34,651 bases of DNA, from assembly GCA_022508845.1 (NCBI GenBank), contig JAFLUL010000007.1, positions 10,025 to 44,675 of the forward strand, in the 5' to 3' direction. This document shows, one piece after another, positions 25,183 through 33,020 of this stretch (position 1 is the stretch's first letter; each line of letters begins with the position of its first letter). The DNA is from Oscillospiraceae bacterium (GTDB lineage: Bacteria > Bacillota > Clostridia > Oscillospirales > Acutalibacteraceae). Position numbers and translations under genes: made by a program. The notes beneath the pieces are model-generated. The model had not been told where the DNA came from and ran no database searches. It was given only the letters and a program-made list of their open reading frames with translations.

Positions 25183-26118
25183 ATGTCAAAAATTCTTGTC
25201 ACCGGAGGCGCGGGTTATATCGGCAGCGTTCTTATTCCAATGCTGCTTCGCGCAGGGCACGAGGTTACGGCGCTTGATTCTTTTTTATACCGCCAATGCT
25301 CGCTTATTGATTGCTGCAATTATAAGTCGTTTAATATTGTAAACGGAGATTGCCGCAGCGAGGAAACTCTTAAAAAGCTTCTCCCCGGGAATGAGTTTAT
25401 TATTCCTCTCGCGGCAATAGTTGGTTTTCCCGCCTGCGAAAAGGATGAAACCGCGGCGGTTTCGGTTAATCAAACCGCGGTGGAAACGCTTATTTCTCTT
25501 CGGGAGCGGGATCAGAAAATTATTTTTCCCTGCACAAACAGCGGCTACGGTCTCGGGCAGGGGGAGGAATTCTGTACGGAAACTTCACCCATATCGCCCA
25601 TCTCGCTCTACGGAAAAACCAAAATGGCCGCCGAAAGGGCTGTTTTGGAGGCGGGAAACAGCGTAACGTTCCGTTTTGCAACTCTTTTCGGAGCCTCGCC
25701 GCGGATGCGGACCGATCTGCTTGTTAATGATTTTGTTTATCGGGCGGTTTTTGATCGCTCTCTGATAGTTTTTGAGGGGAATTTCAAACGGAATTATCTC
25801 CACGTTCGTGATGCTGCCCGTGCATTTATGTTTGCTATGGATAATTTTGATAAGATGAACGGCCAAACCTATAACTGCGGGCTGAGCAGCGCAAATTTAT
25901 CAAAGCTTCAGCTCTGCGAAAAGATAAAAGACGCTTTGCCCTCATTTCAGTTTTTTGAGGCGCCGGTCGGCTCTGACCCCGATAAGCGCGATTATATTGT
26001 TTCAAACGCCAAAATTGAAGCTCTCGGATATAAGCCTGAATTTTCTCTTGAGGACGGAATAATGGAGCTTACTAAAGTTTACTGCGTAATAAAAAATTCA
26101 TTCTACGGAAATGTGTAG
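25183..26118 (+). CDS. NAD(P)-dependent nucleotide-sugar epimerase/dehydratase (extended SDR)
   Basis: About 311 residues from the ATG at 25183, with AAAGGAT upstream; the TTG at 25177 adds only two residues. Extended SDR features are the dinucleotide motif TGGAGYIGS (Gly8, Gly11, Gly14), FIIPLAAIVGFPACE, the active-site segment PCTNSGYG and the catalytic pair Tyr143-x3-Lys147 in SLYGKTK. RNYLHVRDAARAF is the usual substrate-domain motif. Such enzymes epimerise, dehydrate or oxidise NDP-sugars; which reaction it performs is not visible. It starts the second operon, 5 nt before the cupin gene, so the two probably act one after the other on the same sugar nucleotide. Confidence 0.9.
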   Translation: MSKILVTGGAGYIGSVLIPMLLRAGHEVTALDSFLYRQCSLIDCCNYKSFNIVNGDCRSEETLKKLLPGNEFIIPLAAIVGFPACEKDETAAVSVNQTAVETLISLRERDQKIIFPCTNSGYGLGQGEEFCTETSPISPISLYGKTKMAAERAVLEAGNSVTFRFATLFGASPRMRTDLLVNDFVYRAVFDRSLIVFEGNFKRNYLHVRDAARAFMFAMDNFDKMNGQTYNCGLSSANLSKLQLCEKIKDALPSFQFFEAPVGSDPDKRDYIVSNAKIEALGYKPEFSLEDGIMELTKVYCVIKNSFYGNV

Positions 26119-26123
26119 CAGGT

Positions 26124-26489
26124 ATGGAGCTTATTAAAATTTTAACCCCCGATTTTTTATATCCCGATGAAAGAGGTCTGCTTGTTCAGCTCTGCGGCGG
26201 CGGATATGAGCAGGTAAACGCCGTTTTTACCAAAAAAGGCTCTATTAGGGGAAATTTTCACTATCATAAAAACACCAAAGAGGCATATTTTGTTCTTTCC
26301 GGGAAAATTTTACTCACGGCAGAAAAAAACGGAGTAACCGAAAAAAGAGTATTTGAAACCGGAGAAATGTTTTTAATAGAGGAATTTGTTAAACACAGCC
26401 TCGATTTTATTGAGGACACCTATTTGGTTGTGCTTTATAGTAAATGCGTTGAAAACGCCGATGGAACCAAGGATATCCACACCTGCTGA
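26124..26489 (+). CDS. Cupin-domain protein, probable sugar-nucleotide-modifying enzyme
   Basis: A 121-residue single-domain cupin. Motif 1 is complete: GSIRGNFHYHKNTKEAYFVLSG has the His46-x-His48, Glu53 and Gly60 spacing, and His91 in VKHSLDF fits the motif 2 histidine, so metal binding is likely kept. It resembles small cupins found in deoxysugar clusters (RmlC/WxcM/FdtA-like), which epimerise or isomerise keto-sugars, but the match is not close enough to name the reaction. It sits 5 nt after the epimerase and 23 nt before a radical SAM gene. With the DegT enzyme at 7950 it could form an amino-deoxysugar path spread over two operons; this is inferred. Confidence 0.8.
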   Translation: MELIKILTPDFLYPDERGLLVQLCGGGYEQVNAVFTKKGSIRGNFHYHKNTKEAYFVLSGKILLTAEKNGVTEKRVFETGEMFLIEEFVKHSLDFIEDTYLVVLYSKCVENADGTKDIHTC

Positions 26490-26512
26490 TTAAGCTTTAC
26501 AGCGAAGAGATT

Positions 26513-28432
26513 ATGAACAAAAAAAACATTTATCTTGCTCAGCCTTCATATATGAGTTCAAATTCCGCGCCATTCCCCGCTGCGATCGGCGCTTTGTCCG
26601 CTTATGCGTGGAGATATGAGGATATAAAAGAGTTTTTTTTGCTGAAGGATATAATTTTTCTCCGCGAAAAGCAGAGCGAAATAATAAACCGGCTTGACAG
26701 TCCCTTCTTGTTCGGTTTTTCCTCATATATGTGGAACATCGAATATAATAAAGCTCTCGCCGAGAAGGTGAAAGCCAGGTTTCCGAACTGCGTTATTCTC
26801 TTTGGCGGACCTCAGGTGCCCGAGGGCGAGGAGCTTCTTGAAAGCTGTCCGTTTATTGATGTGCTGATCCATAGCGAGGGAGAAATTCCCTTTTTGGAGC
26901 TTCTGCGCGCGCTTCGGGATAAAACGCCGCTTGATAAAATTAAAAATATATCCTTCCGTGACGGAGAAAAGCTTGTTTATACGGGCTTTGAACGCTGCTG
27001 CAGCACCGATTTTCCGTCGCCCGTAACATCGGGATTTTTTGACCGACTCATAAGCGAAAACCCCGGGCTCAGGTTTACTCCGCTTATTGAATCCGGACGA
27101 GGCTGTCCAAACCGCTGCGCCTATTGCAGCTGGGGAAATAAGGATACGGGGATGCGGCTGTTTCCTCTTGAACGTGTTTTCGGCGATCTTGAATGGATAA
27201 GCCGGCATAAGATGGAATATATCGGCTTTGCCGATTCAAATTTCGGTATGTTTAAGCGCGATGAAGAGATAACCGAAAAGATTCTCGAGCTGAACAAAAA
27301 AAACGGTTATCCGAAAAAGTTTCAGGTGTCCTATGCCAAGGATTCGGGCGAGCGGGTGTATAACATAACCGAAAAGCTGAACGAAGCCGGTCTTTGCAAG
27401 GGAGTAACGCTGTCGTTTCAAACGATGTCGCCCGAGGCTCAAAAAAATATAGGCCGCTCAAATATGGACATAGAATACTATAAATTCTTGCTCCGAAAAT
27501 ATGCCGATGCAGGAATTTCAACATATTCCGAGCTTATTTTGGGGCTTCCCGGCGAGACGGTTGAAAGTTTTATAAGCGGTATAGAACAGCTCCTTGAATA
27601 CGGACAGCACGCGCAGATGATGATCCATTTGTGCGAGTGGCTTCCGCTGTCGCCGATGGGAGAAAAAGAGTATCTTGAAAAGTATAAAATAAAATATATA
27701 AAAATCCCGCTCAATCAGCCGCACGTTGTTTTGAATGCCGATGATGAAATCCCGGAGTTTTCAAGAGTTGTTGTTTCAAGCTATTCTATGAGCGCGGAGG
27801 AATGGAAGCAGGTAACTCTGTTCGGCGCGAGCGTTTTGTGTTTTCATCATCTGGGGCTTATGCAGCTCCCGGCGCTCTATCTTTTTTTTGAAAAGGGAAT
27901 AAAGTATGTTGATTTTTATTCCCGTCTGCTTTCAAGTCTTCTCTCAAAGGAAAACAGCGTTTTTAATCGCATAAAAAAACAGCTAGATGATATGCTTGAA
28001 AACGGCGCCGGCGCAGTTGTTTTTGACGAACGCTTCGGAAAAGTGAGCTGGACGTTTGAGGAATACGCCTTTTTATCAGCCGTTTTTGAAAAAGAAGCTT
28101 TTTATAAAGAGATGGACGCCTTTTTATCGTTCTATATCTCCGACGACGCTTTCAGACGCGAATTGCTCAGCTATCAGGCGTTTACCGTTAAAGAGATAAA
28201 TCGTCCTTATGCCGAGTTTAAGGGGAATTATAACTGGAGAGAGTATTTTTCGTCTCTTTTGAAAAATAAGAGAGCCGAGCTTATAAAAAGGGAAGTTAAT
28301 TATTTTGTAAACGACGAATTTTGCTGCGCTTCGTGGAGCGAATATGCCGAGAAGGTAGTGTGGTACGGGCGCAGAGGAGGAAAAAATATATATTCCTCCG
28401 AGATAAAGGAGCGTTTTGTTGATGGACAGTGA
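26513..28432 (+). CDS. B12-binding radical SAM protein, paralogue D
   Basis: A 639-residue protein (GAAGAG upstream of the ATG). It opens MNKKNIYLAQPS. The cobalamin domain has FGFSSYMWNIEYN and LFGGPQVPEGEEL; the His found after GG in most paralogues is Pro here. The next motif reads IHSEGE rather than the more common FGEGE or HGEGE. Cluster cysteines are at 198, 202 and 205 in ESGRGCPNRCAYCSWGN: ESG replaces the ETN of the other copies, and Ser follows the third Cys instead of Asp. DSNFGMFKRDE and LILGLPGETVESF follow. The tail EKVVWYGRRGGKNIY matches the family signature. It overlaps the GT2-like gene at 28422 by 11 nt. Confidence 0.93.
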   Translation: MNKKNIYLAQPSYMSSNSAPFPAAIGALSAYAWRYEDIKEFFLLKDIIFLREKQSEIINRLDSPFLFGFSSYMWNIEYNKALAEKVKARFPNCVILFGGPQVPEGEELLESCPFIDVLIHSEGEIPFLELLRALRDKTPLDKIKNISFRDGEKLVYTGFERCCSTDFPSPVTSGFFDRLISENPGLRFTPLIESGRGCPNRCAYCSWGNKDTGMRLFPLERVFGDLEWISRHKMEYIGFADSNFGMFKRDEEITEKILELNKKNGYPKKFQVSYAKDSGERVYNITEKLNEAGLCKGVTLSFQTMSPEAQKNIGRSNMDIEYYKFLLRKYADAGISTYSELILGLPGETVESFISGIEQLLEYGQHAQMMIHLCEWLPLSPMGEKEYLEKYKIKYIKIPLNQPHVVLNADDEIPEFSRVVVSSYSMSAEEWKQVTLFGASVLCFHHLGLMQLPALYLFFEKGIKYVDFYSRLLSSLLSKENSVFNRIKKQLDDMLENGAGAVVFDERFGKVSWTFEEYAFLSAVFEKEAFYKEMDAFLSFYISDDAFRRELLSYQAFTVKEINRPYAEFKGNYNWREYFSSLLKNKRAELIKREVNYFVNDEFCCASWSEYAEKVVWYGRRGGKNIYSSEIKERFVDGQ

Positions 28433-29147
28433 TTACAGTCTTTCGGTCGTTATCCCTGCGGTGGATGAAACATATTCGCTTGAAAACACCTTTAATAAGC
28501 TGGACAAAAATAAAGCCGCAAGCGAATATATCTTTATTCTTTCAAAAAGCTGTACCGAGGGATGCCTGAAAACCGTTCAAAAGCTCTGCGAAAGAGACGA
28601 CTGCCGCTGGATATATCAGAGCGGAAAAGGCTTTGGAAACGCCATAAGGGATTCGTTTTTTGAGGTAAAGGGCTCTCATATCGTTCTTTGGAGCGCGGAT
28701 GAAGCAACCGACGCTTCATCCTTTCCCGAAATGCTGAAACTTTCAAAGGAGAACCCCGAAAAAATAATTAAAATCAGCCGTTTTTTGCGAAAGGACGGCT
28801 TTGAGGGCTACGGAAGGATAAAAAAAGCCGTAAATTTTATTTCCCAGCGCGCCTTTGCGCTGTTATACCGTTCCGATTTAACTGAATTTACAAATCCAAC
28901 TCAGATAGCCCCTGTTAGAGTTTACAGAATGATAAAATGGGAGAGAAACGATTTTGCCTTTCTTCCCGAAATGACATTTAAGCCGATAAAGCTGGGGATC
29001 GATTTTATTGAGGTTCCAACCAAAAACGTTGTCCGCACTGAGGGAAAATCTCATAATAATTTCATAGGATGGCTTAAATATTATTATATGATACTCAAAA
29101 TTTTTTTGACGGATAAAAAAGATTTAATTTCGGAGGTGCAGGAGTGA
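28422..29147 (+). CDS. Soluble GT2-like glycosyltransferase, paralogue 2
   Basis: A 241-residue protein from the ATG at 28422 (AAGGAG about 10 nt upstream); the TTG codons at 28416 and 28419 are less likely. It is the same length as the gene at 15421 and collinear with it. It has the GT-A opening SLSVVIPAVDETYSLENTF, the acidic motif WSADEATDASSFPEM and the late motif VVRTEGKSHNNFIGWLKYY, closer to the RxxGxSK pattern of DPM1-like enzymes than its paralogue. There are no TM helices. Lying between radical SAM genes, with an 11-nt overlap upstream and a 4-nt overlap (GTGA) downstream, it is probably made in step with them. Donor and acceptor are unknown. Confidence 0.82.
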   Translation: MDSDYSLSVVIPAVDETYSLENTFNKLDKNKAASEYIFILSKSCTEGCLKTVQKLCERDDCRWIYQSGKGFGNAIRDSFFEVKGSHIVLWSADEATDASSFPEMLKLSKENPEKIIKISRFLRKDGFEGYGRIKKAVNFISQRAFALLYRSDLTEFTNPTQIAPVRVYRMIKWERNDFAFLPEMTFKPIKLGIDFIEVPTKNVVRTEGKSHNNFIGWLKYYYMILKIFLTDKKDLISEVQE

Positions 29148-31069
29148 AAAACGTATACTTTGTGTTGGCAAACAAGTCCTACGGAAAAGCCCTGTACTTT
29201 CCCTATGCGGTTGGATGCTTGGCGGCCTATGCCTTTGCCGACAGTGAAATAAAAGAGAGCTTTAACCTCGGCGGGTTTATTTACAGGCGCGATGAAATTT
29301 CGCAGGCGCTTGAAAAGATCAAGGAGCCGAGCGTTGTTGCGTTTTCCTGCTATATGTGGACAATAGAATATAATAAGCTGCTTGCAAAGGCCGTTAAGGA
29401 AAAATATCCAAACTGCATTATCCAGTTCGGGGGGCACGAAATTTCCCCTCAGAGCGAGCTTGAAAATTATCCCTATGTTGATATTTTCACCTTCGGAGAA
29501 GGGGAGGAGCCGTTTAAAAAGCTGCTCCTTGCCGTTAAAAAAGGCAACAGTCTTTTGAGCGTTCCGAACAGCGCGGTTCGCACTCCGAACGGACTTATAT
29601 TTACCGAAAAAGAAGTTTATACGGAGCTTAGCTACCCTTCGCCCTACACTTCGGGCATATTTGACGGTATTATAGCCGAAAACCCCGGTGTTGAATTTGA
29701 CGTTACAATAGAAACAAACCGCGGCTGCCCGTATATGTGCGCTTATTGCGACTGGTGCTATACCCCCAAGGTGCGCGAATTTCCTATGGAAAAAATAAGG
29801 GCGGAAATAGACTGGTGCGCCGAGCATAAGGTTGAATATATTTATAACGCCGACGCGAATTTCGGAATATTAAAACGCGATTATGAAATTGCAGAGTATG
29901 CCGTTCAGGTTAATAAACGAACCGGATATCCGCAGATTTTCAACGCCTGCTTTGCAAAAAACAGCAACGACAATGTTTTTGCCATTTCAAAGCTTCTTTA
30001 CGACAATAAGATTAACAAGGCGATAACTCTCGCCTATCAAACCGTTTGCAGCGACGCGCTTAAAAACGTCAACCGCACAAACTTTACTATGGATGCGTTT
30101 GCCGATCTCGTTTTGCGCTATAACGAATATGAAATTCCAACCTATACCGAACTTATTCTGGGGCTTCCCGGAGAAACCTATAACAGCTTCTGCGAGGGAA
30201 TATGCAAGCTTATTGAGGCGGGACAGCATAACGCGATGACCGTTTACGGCTGTCAGGTTTTTCAAAACGCCCTTATGGGAACAAAAGAGTACCGCGAAAA
30301 ATTCGGGATCGAAACAGCCCGCGTTAAGCAGGGAAGCGTCCATTCATCTCCTCTTCCCCCCGGAGAAATTCAGGAATATACCGACCTTGTTATCGCAACA
30401 AAGGATATGCCGTTTGACGATATGATACGTTCGCTGATGTTTTGCACCTGCGTTCAGGGATTTCATCATATCGGACTGCTCAAATGCTTTGCCATTTATC
30501 TCAGGCAGGAAAAGAACGTTTCTTATATTGATTTTTACAGGGCCCTGCTCCAATATATTTACAGCGCGAAGGGAACGTTTATAAACCGCCTGTTTCTCCG
30601 TTTTGAGGCTCAGTGCAGAGATTTATCAAACGGCGAATGGACATATATAAGCGATGAATTCGGAGATATGGGCTGGTACTACGATGAAGGGCTGTTTATG
30701 GAGGTTGCCAAACACTACGATGAATTCTGGCAGGAAATACCGCCGTTTCTCTCTTCCTTCGGAATTGAAGAGGAAATGCTCTCAGAGCTCAGCAGGTATC
30801 AGAAGTTTATTATAAGACTCATATGTCAGGAGCAGGTAAAAGACACCTTCAAATATGATTTTACCCCCTATTTTCTCTCAGCCCTTGAGCAGAGGCCTGT
30901 TCCGCTTAAAAAACGGGAAAACACCATAAGCATAACCATCCCGAATCCGGTGTATAACTGGCATGATTACAGCCGTCAGGTTATGCTCTTTGCAAAAAAG
31001 AAGAGCGCAACTCTTCTGATTAAGGATAAACAGAATATTATTGATATAAGCTATAAGGACGAGAAATGA
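29144..31069 (+). CDS. B12-binding radical SAM protein, paralogue E
   Basis: A 641-residue protein with a GTG start overlapping the previous stop (GTGA); a strong GGAGGTG lies 5 nt upstream. MKNVYFVLAN opens a cobalamin domain with VAFSCYMWTIEYN and QFGGHEISP. Cluster cysteines are at 195, 199 and 202 in RGCPYMCAYCDWC, with an extra Cys three residues after the third. DANFGILKRD, YAVQVNKRTGYP and LILGLPGETYNSF follow. The C-terminal signature is degenerate (RQVMLFAKKKSATLL in place of VWYGRR), so this copy is more diverged at its tail. It ends in an ATGA overlap with the next gene. Confidence 0.93.
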   Translation: MKNVYFVLANKSYGKALYFPYAVGCLAAYAFADSEIKESFNLGGFIYRRDEISQALEKIKEPSVVAFSCYMWTIEYNKLLAKAVKEKYPNCIIQFGGHEISPQSELENYPYVDIFTFGEGEEPFKKLLLAVKKGNSLLSVPNSAVRTPNGLIFTEKEVYTELSYPSPYTSGIFDGIIAENPGVEFDVTIETNRGCPYMCAYCDWCYTPKVREFPMEKIRAEIDWCAEHKVEYIYNADANFGILKRDYEIAEYAVQVNKRTGYPQIFNACFAKNSNDNVFAISKLLYDNKINKAITLAYQTVCSDALKNVNRTNFTMDAFADLVLRYNEYEIPTYTELILGLPGETYNSFCEGICKLIEAGQHNAMTVYGCQVFQNALMGTKEYREKFGIETARVKQGSVHSSPLPPGEIQEYTDLVIATKDMPFDDMIRSLMFCTCVQGFHHIGLLKCFAIYLRQEKNVSYIDFYRALLQYIYSAKGTFINRLFLRFEAQCRDLSNGEWTYISDEFGDMGWYYDEGLFMEVAKHYDEFWQEIPPFLSSFGIEEEMLSELSRYQKFIIRLICQEQVKDTFKYDFTPYFLSALEQRPVPLKKRENTISITIPNPVYNWHDYSRQVMLFAKKKSATLLIKDKQNIIDISYKDEK

Positions 31070-33018
31070 AAAACGTTTATTTTGTGCAGGTAAACGATTT
31101 CTACGGGAGCGGGAGAAAAAGCACGTATATCCCTTATGCAGTTGGATGTATACAGGCCTTCTGCTTGCAGGACGAGGTTATTTCTTCCCGCTATAATTTC
31201 GGAAGAATAGTTTATTGCAGAGATAATATAGAAGATATCGTAAACCGTTTCAGCGACCCGTTTATGGTGCTTTTTTCCTGCTCCGTTTGGAACACGGAGT
31301 TTAATAAAGCTTTGGCTCAGGGGGTTAAAAAGGCGTTTCCTTCTTGCCTCATAACCTTCGGCGGGCATCACGTTTCGTCCGATCTCTCATTTTTATCGGA
31401 AAATCCGTTTGTTGATTTCGTTGTTCATAATGCCGGCGAGGAACCTACTGCCGCTCTGCTTCGGGCTTTGGCTCTCGGAGAAAACCTTGAAGAAATATCA
31501 AATCTCTCATTCAGAAGAAAAAACGGTTCTGCGTTTACAACCCCTATTCTCCCCCAAACGGGAAGCGACTATCCTTCGCCCTATTTAGCGGGGATATTTG
31601 ACGATATCCTTAAAGACGATATTGATTTTTCAATTATTCTTGAAACAAACAGGGGCTGTCCGAACGCCTGCGCTTTTTGCGATTGGGGGCTGCTTAAGAG
31701 CAAGGTCAGGCTTTTTCCTTTGGAGAGAGTTTTTGCGGAGCTGGACTGGGCGGTAAATCACAAAATTGAGTATATTTACTGCGCCGATGCAAATTTCTGT
31801 CTTTTCGGCCGAGATGAGCAGATAATTGATTATATTATAGCCTGCAATAAACAATACGGCTATCCTAAGATGTTTCATCTGAATTTCACCAAAAACCGCG
31901 CCGAATTTGTTTTTGACGTAAGCTCCAAGCTTATAAAAAACGGGCTTTCAAAGGCGCAAACCATAGCGTTTCAGAGTATGAATCCGGAGGTTCTTTCAAA
32001 CATAGGCCGAAAAAATATGTCTCTTGAAAACTTCCGCTCTCTTATGCGCCGCTTTAGCGAAAATAATATCCCAACCTACTGCGAGCTTATTTTGGGGCTT
32101 CCGGGAGAGACCTATGAGAGCTTTTCAAAGGGACTTTGCTCGCTTATTGAAAACGGTCAGCATTTTGCCGTTTATGTTTATCCCTGCGAGATGTTTCCCA
32201 ATTCCGAGATTTCCGAAAAGGGCTACCGCGAAAAGTTTAAGATAGGCAGCACCCGGGTTCCGTTTTTGCTTATGCACACCGGCAGCGAAAAATCTCCCGG
32301 AGCGGTAACGGAATATGTTGATATAGTAACTTCAACGTATTCCTTAAATAAGTTTGACTGGGCAAGAACATTTCTCTTTGCCTGCTTTGTTCAGGGGCTT
32401 CATAATATGGGGCTTTTAAGAAGCGTTGCGATATATTGCAGATATGCGCTGAGACTGAGCTTTAACGAATTTTACGAAGGACTTATTGATCACGCCAAAA
32501 ACTCTTCCGGATCCTTTCTCTCGCATCTGTATGAATATATTTTTTCCCTGTGTATCGGCGTTGCCGAGGGAAAAAATTCGTTTGTTGCCCCGTCGGAAGA
32601 AACAAACGGTATTCTCTGGGGCTTTGAAGAGCTGGTTTATATTGAGGTATTCAAAAGCCTTGCTCGGTTTTATGAAGAGGTTTATTTTTTCCTGCTTAAA
32701 AAATTCGGGAGAACCGATGAGCTTAACGCCCTTTTCCGTTATCAGTTTGATATAATAAAAAAAATCGGTCTGAAAGATATTGTTATTCAGTCGGATTATG
32801 ATTTTTATTCTTATTTTAACTGCGTTTATCTGAACTCTCCTCAGCCTCTGAAAAAGGAGAAGATCAGTTTGAGCGTGAGCGATCCCGACCCCGTTTATTC
32901 TTTGGCGGACTACGCGCGCAAGGCGGTGTGGTACGGAAGAAACCGCCGTGAAACGGACTATACGGGCGGCCATTATAGGGTTGAATATAAAAATTTTGCT
33001 TCCTCTTTTGGAGAATAA
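31066..33018 (+). CDS. B12-binding radical SAM protein, paralogue F
   Basis: A 650-residue protein starting in an ATGA overlap, with AAGGA upstream. A small insertion in the N-terminal loop (YGSGRKSTYIPYAVG) makes it slightly longer than its neighbours. The cobalamin domain has VLFSCSVWNTEFN and TFGGHHVSS. The GEGE motif is altered to HNAGEEP. Cluster cysteines are at 198, 202 and 205 in RGCPNACAFCDWG. DANFCLFGRDE has Cys where the others have Gly. LILGLPGETYESF and the tail RKAVWYGRNRRETDY are kept. Its first 26 bases are almost identical to those of the next gene, the mark of a recent duplication or gene conversion at the 5' end. Confidence 0.93.
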   Translation: MKNVYFVQVNDFYGSGRKSTYIPYAVGCIQAFCLQDEVISSRYNFGRIVYCRDNIEDIVNRFSDPFMVLFSCSVWNTEFNKALAQGVKKAFPSCLITFGGHHVSSDLSFLSENPFVDFVVHNAGEEPTAALLRALALGENLEEISNLSFRRKNGSAFTTPILPQTGSDYPSPYLAGIFDDILKDDIDFSIILETNRGCPNACAFCDWGLLKSKVRLFPLERVFAELDWAVNHKIEYIYCADANFCLFGRDEQIIDYIIACNKQYGYPKMFHLNFTKNRAEFVFDVSSKLIKNGLSKAQTIAFQSMNPEVLSNIGRKNMSLENFRSLMRRFSENNIPTYCELILGLPGETYESFSKGLCSLIENGQHFAVYVYPCEMFPNSEISEKGYREKFKIGSTRVPFLLMHTGSEKSPGAVTEYVDIVTSTYSLNKFDWARTFLFACFVQGLHNMGLLRSVAIYCRYALRLSFNEFYEGLIDHAKNSSGSFLSHLYEYIFSLCIGVAEGKNSFVAPSEETNGILWGFEELVYIEVFKSLARFYEEVYFFLLKKFGRTDELNALFRYQFDIIKKIGLKDIVIQSDYDFYSYFNCVYLNSPQPLKKEKISLSVSDPDPVYSLADYARKAVWYGRNRRETDYTGGHYRVEYKNFASSFGE

Positions 33019-33020
33019 TG

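Noticed and set aside
29084-29827. Minus-strand ORF of 247 codons opposite radical SAM paralogue E
   Set aside because: It lies wholly opposite well-conserved coding sequence, and similar shadows occur opposite several paralogues at the same relative place. It is a by-product of the conserved motif codons.
11542-33020. RiPP pathway with a precursor peptide modified by the radical SAM enzymes
   Set aside because: Gaps within the two operons are too short (about 66 nt at most) for a hidden precursor gene, and no SPASM domain, RRE, leader protease or ABC exporter is seen. A distant precursor cannot be fully excluded.
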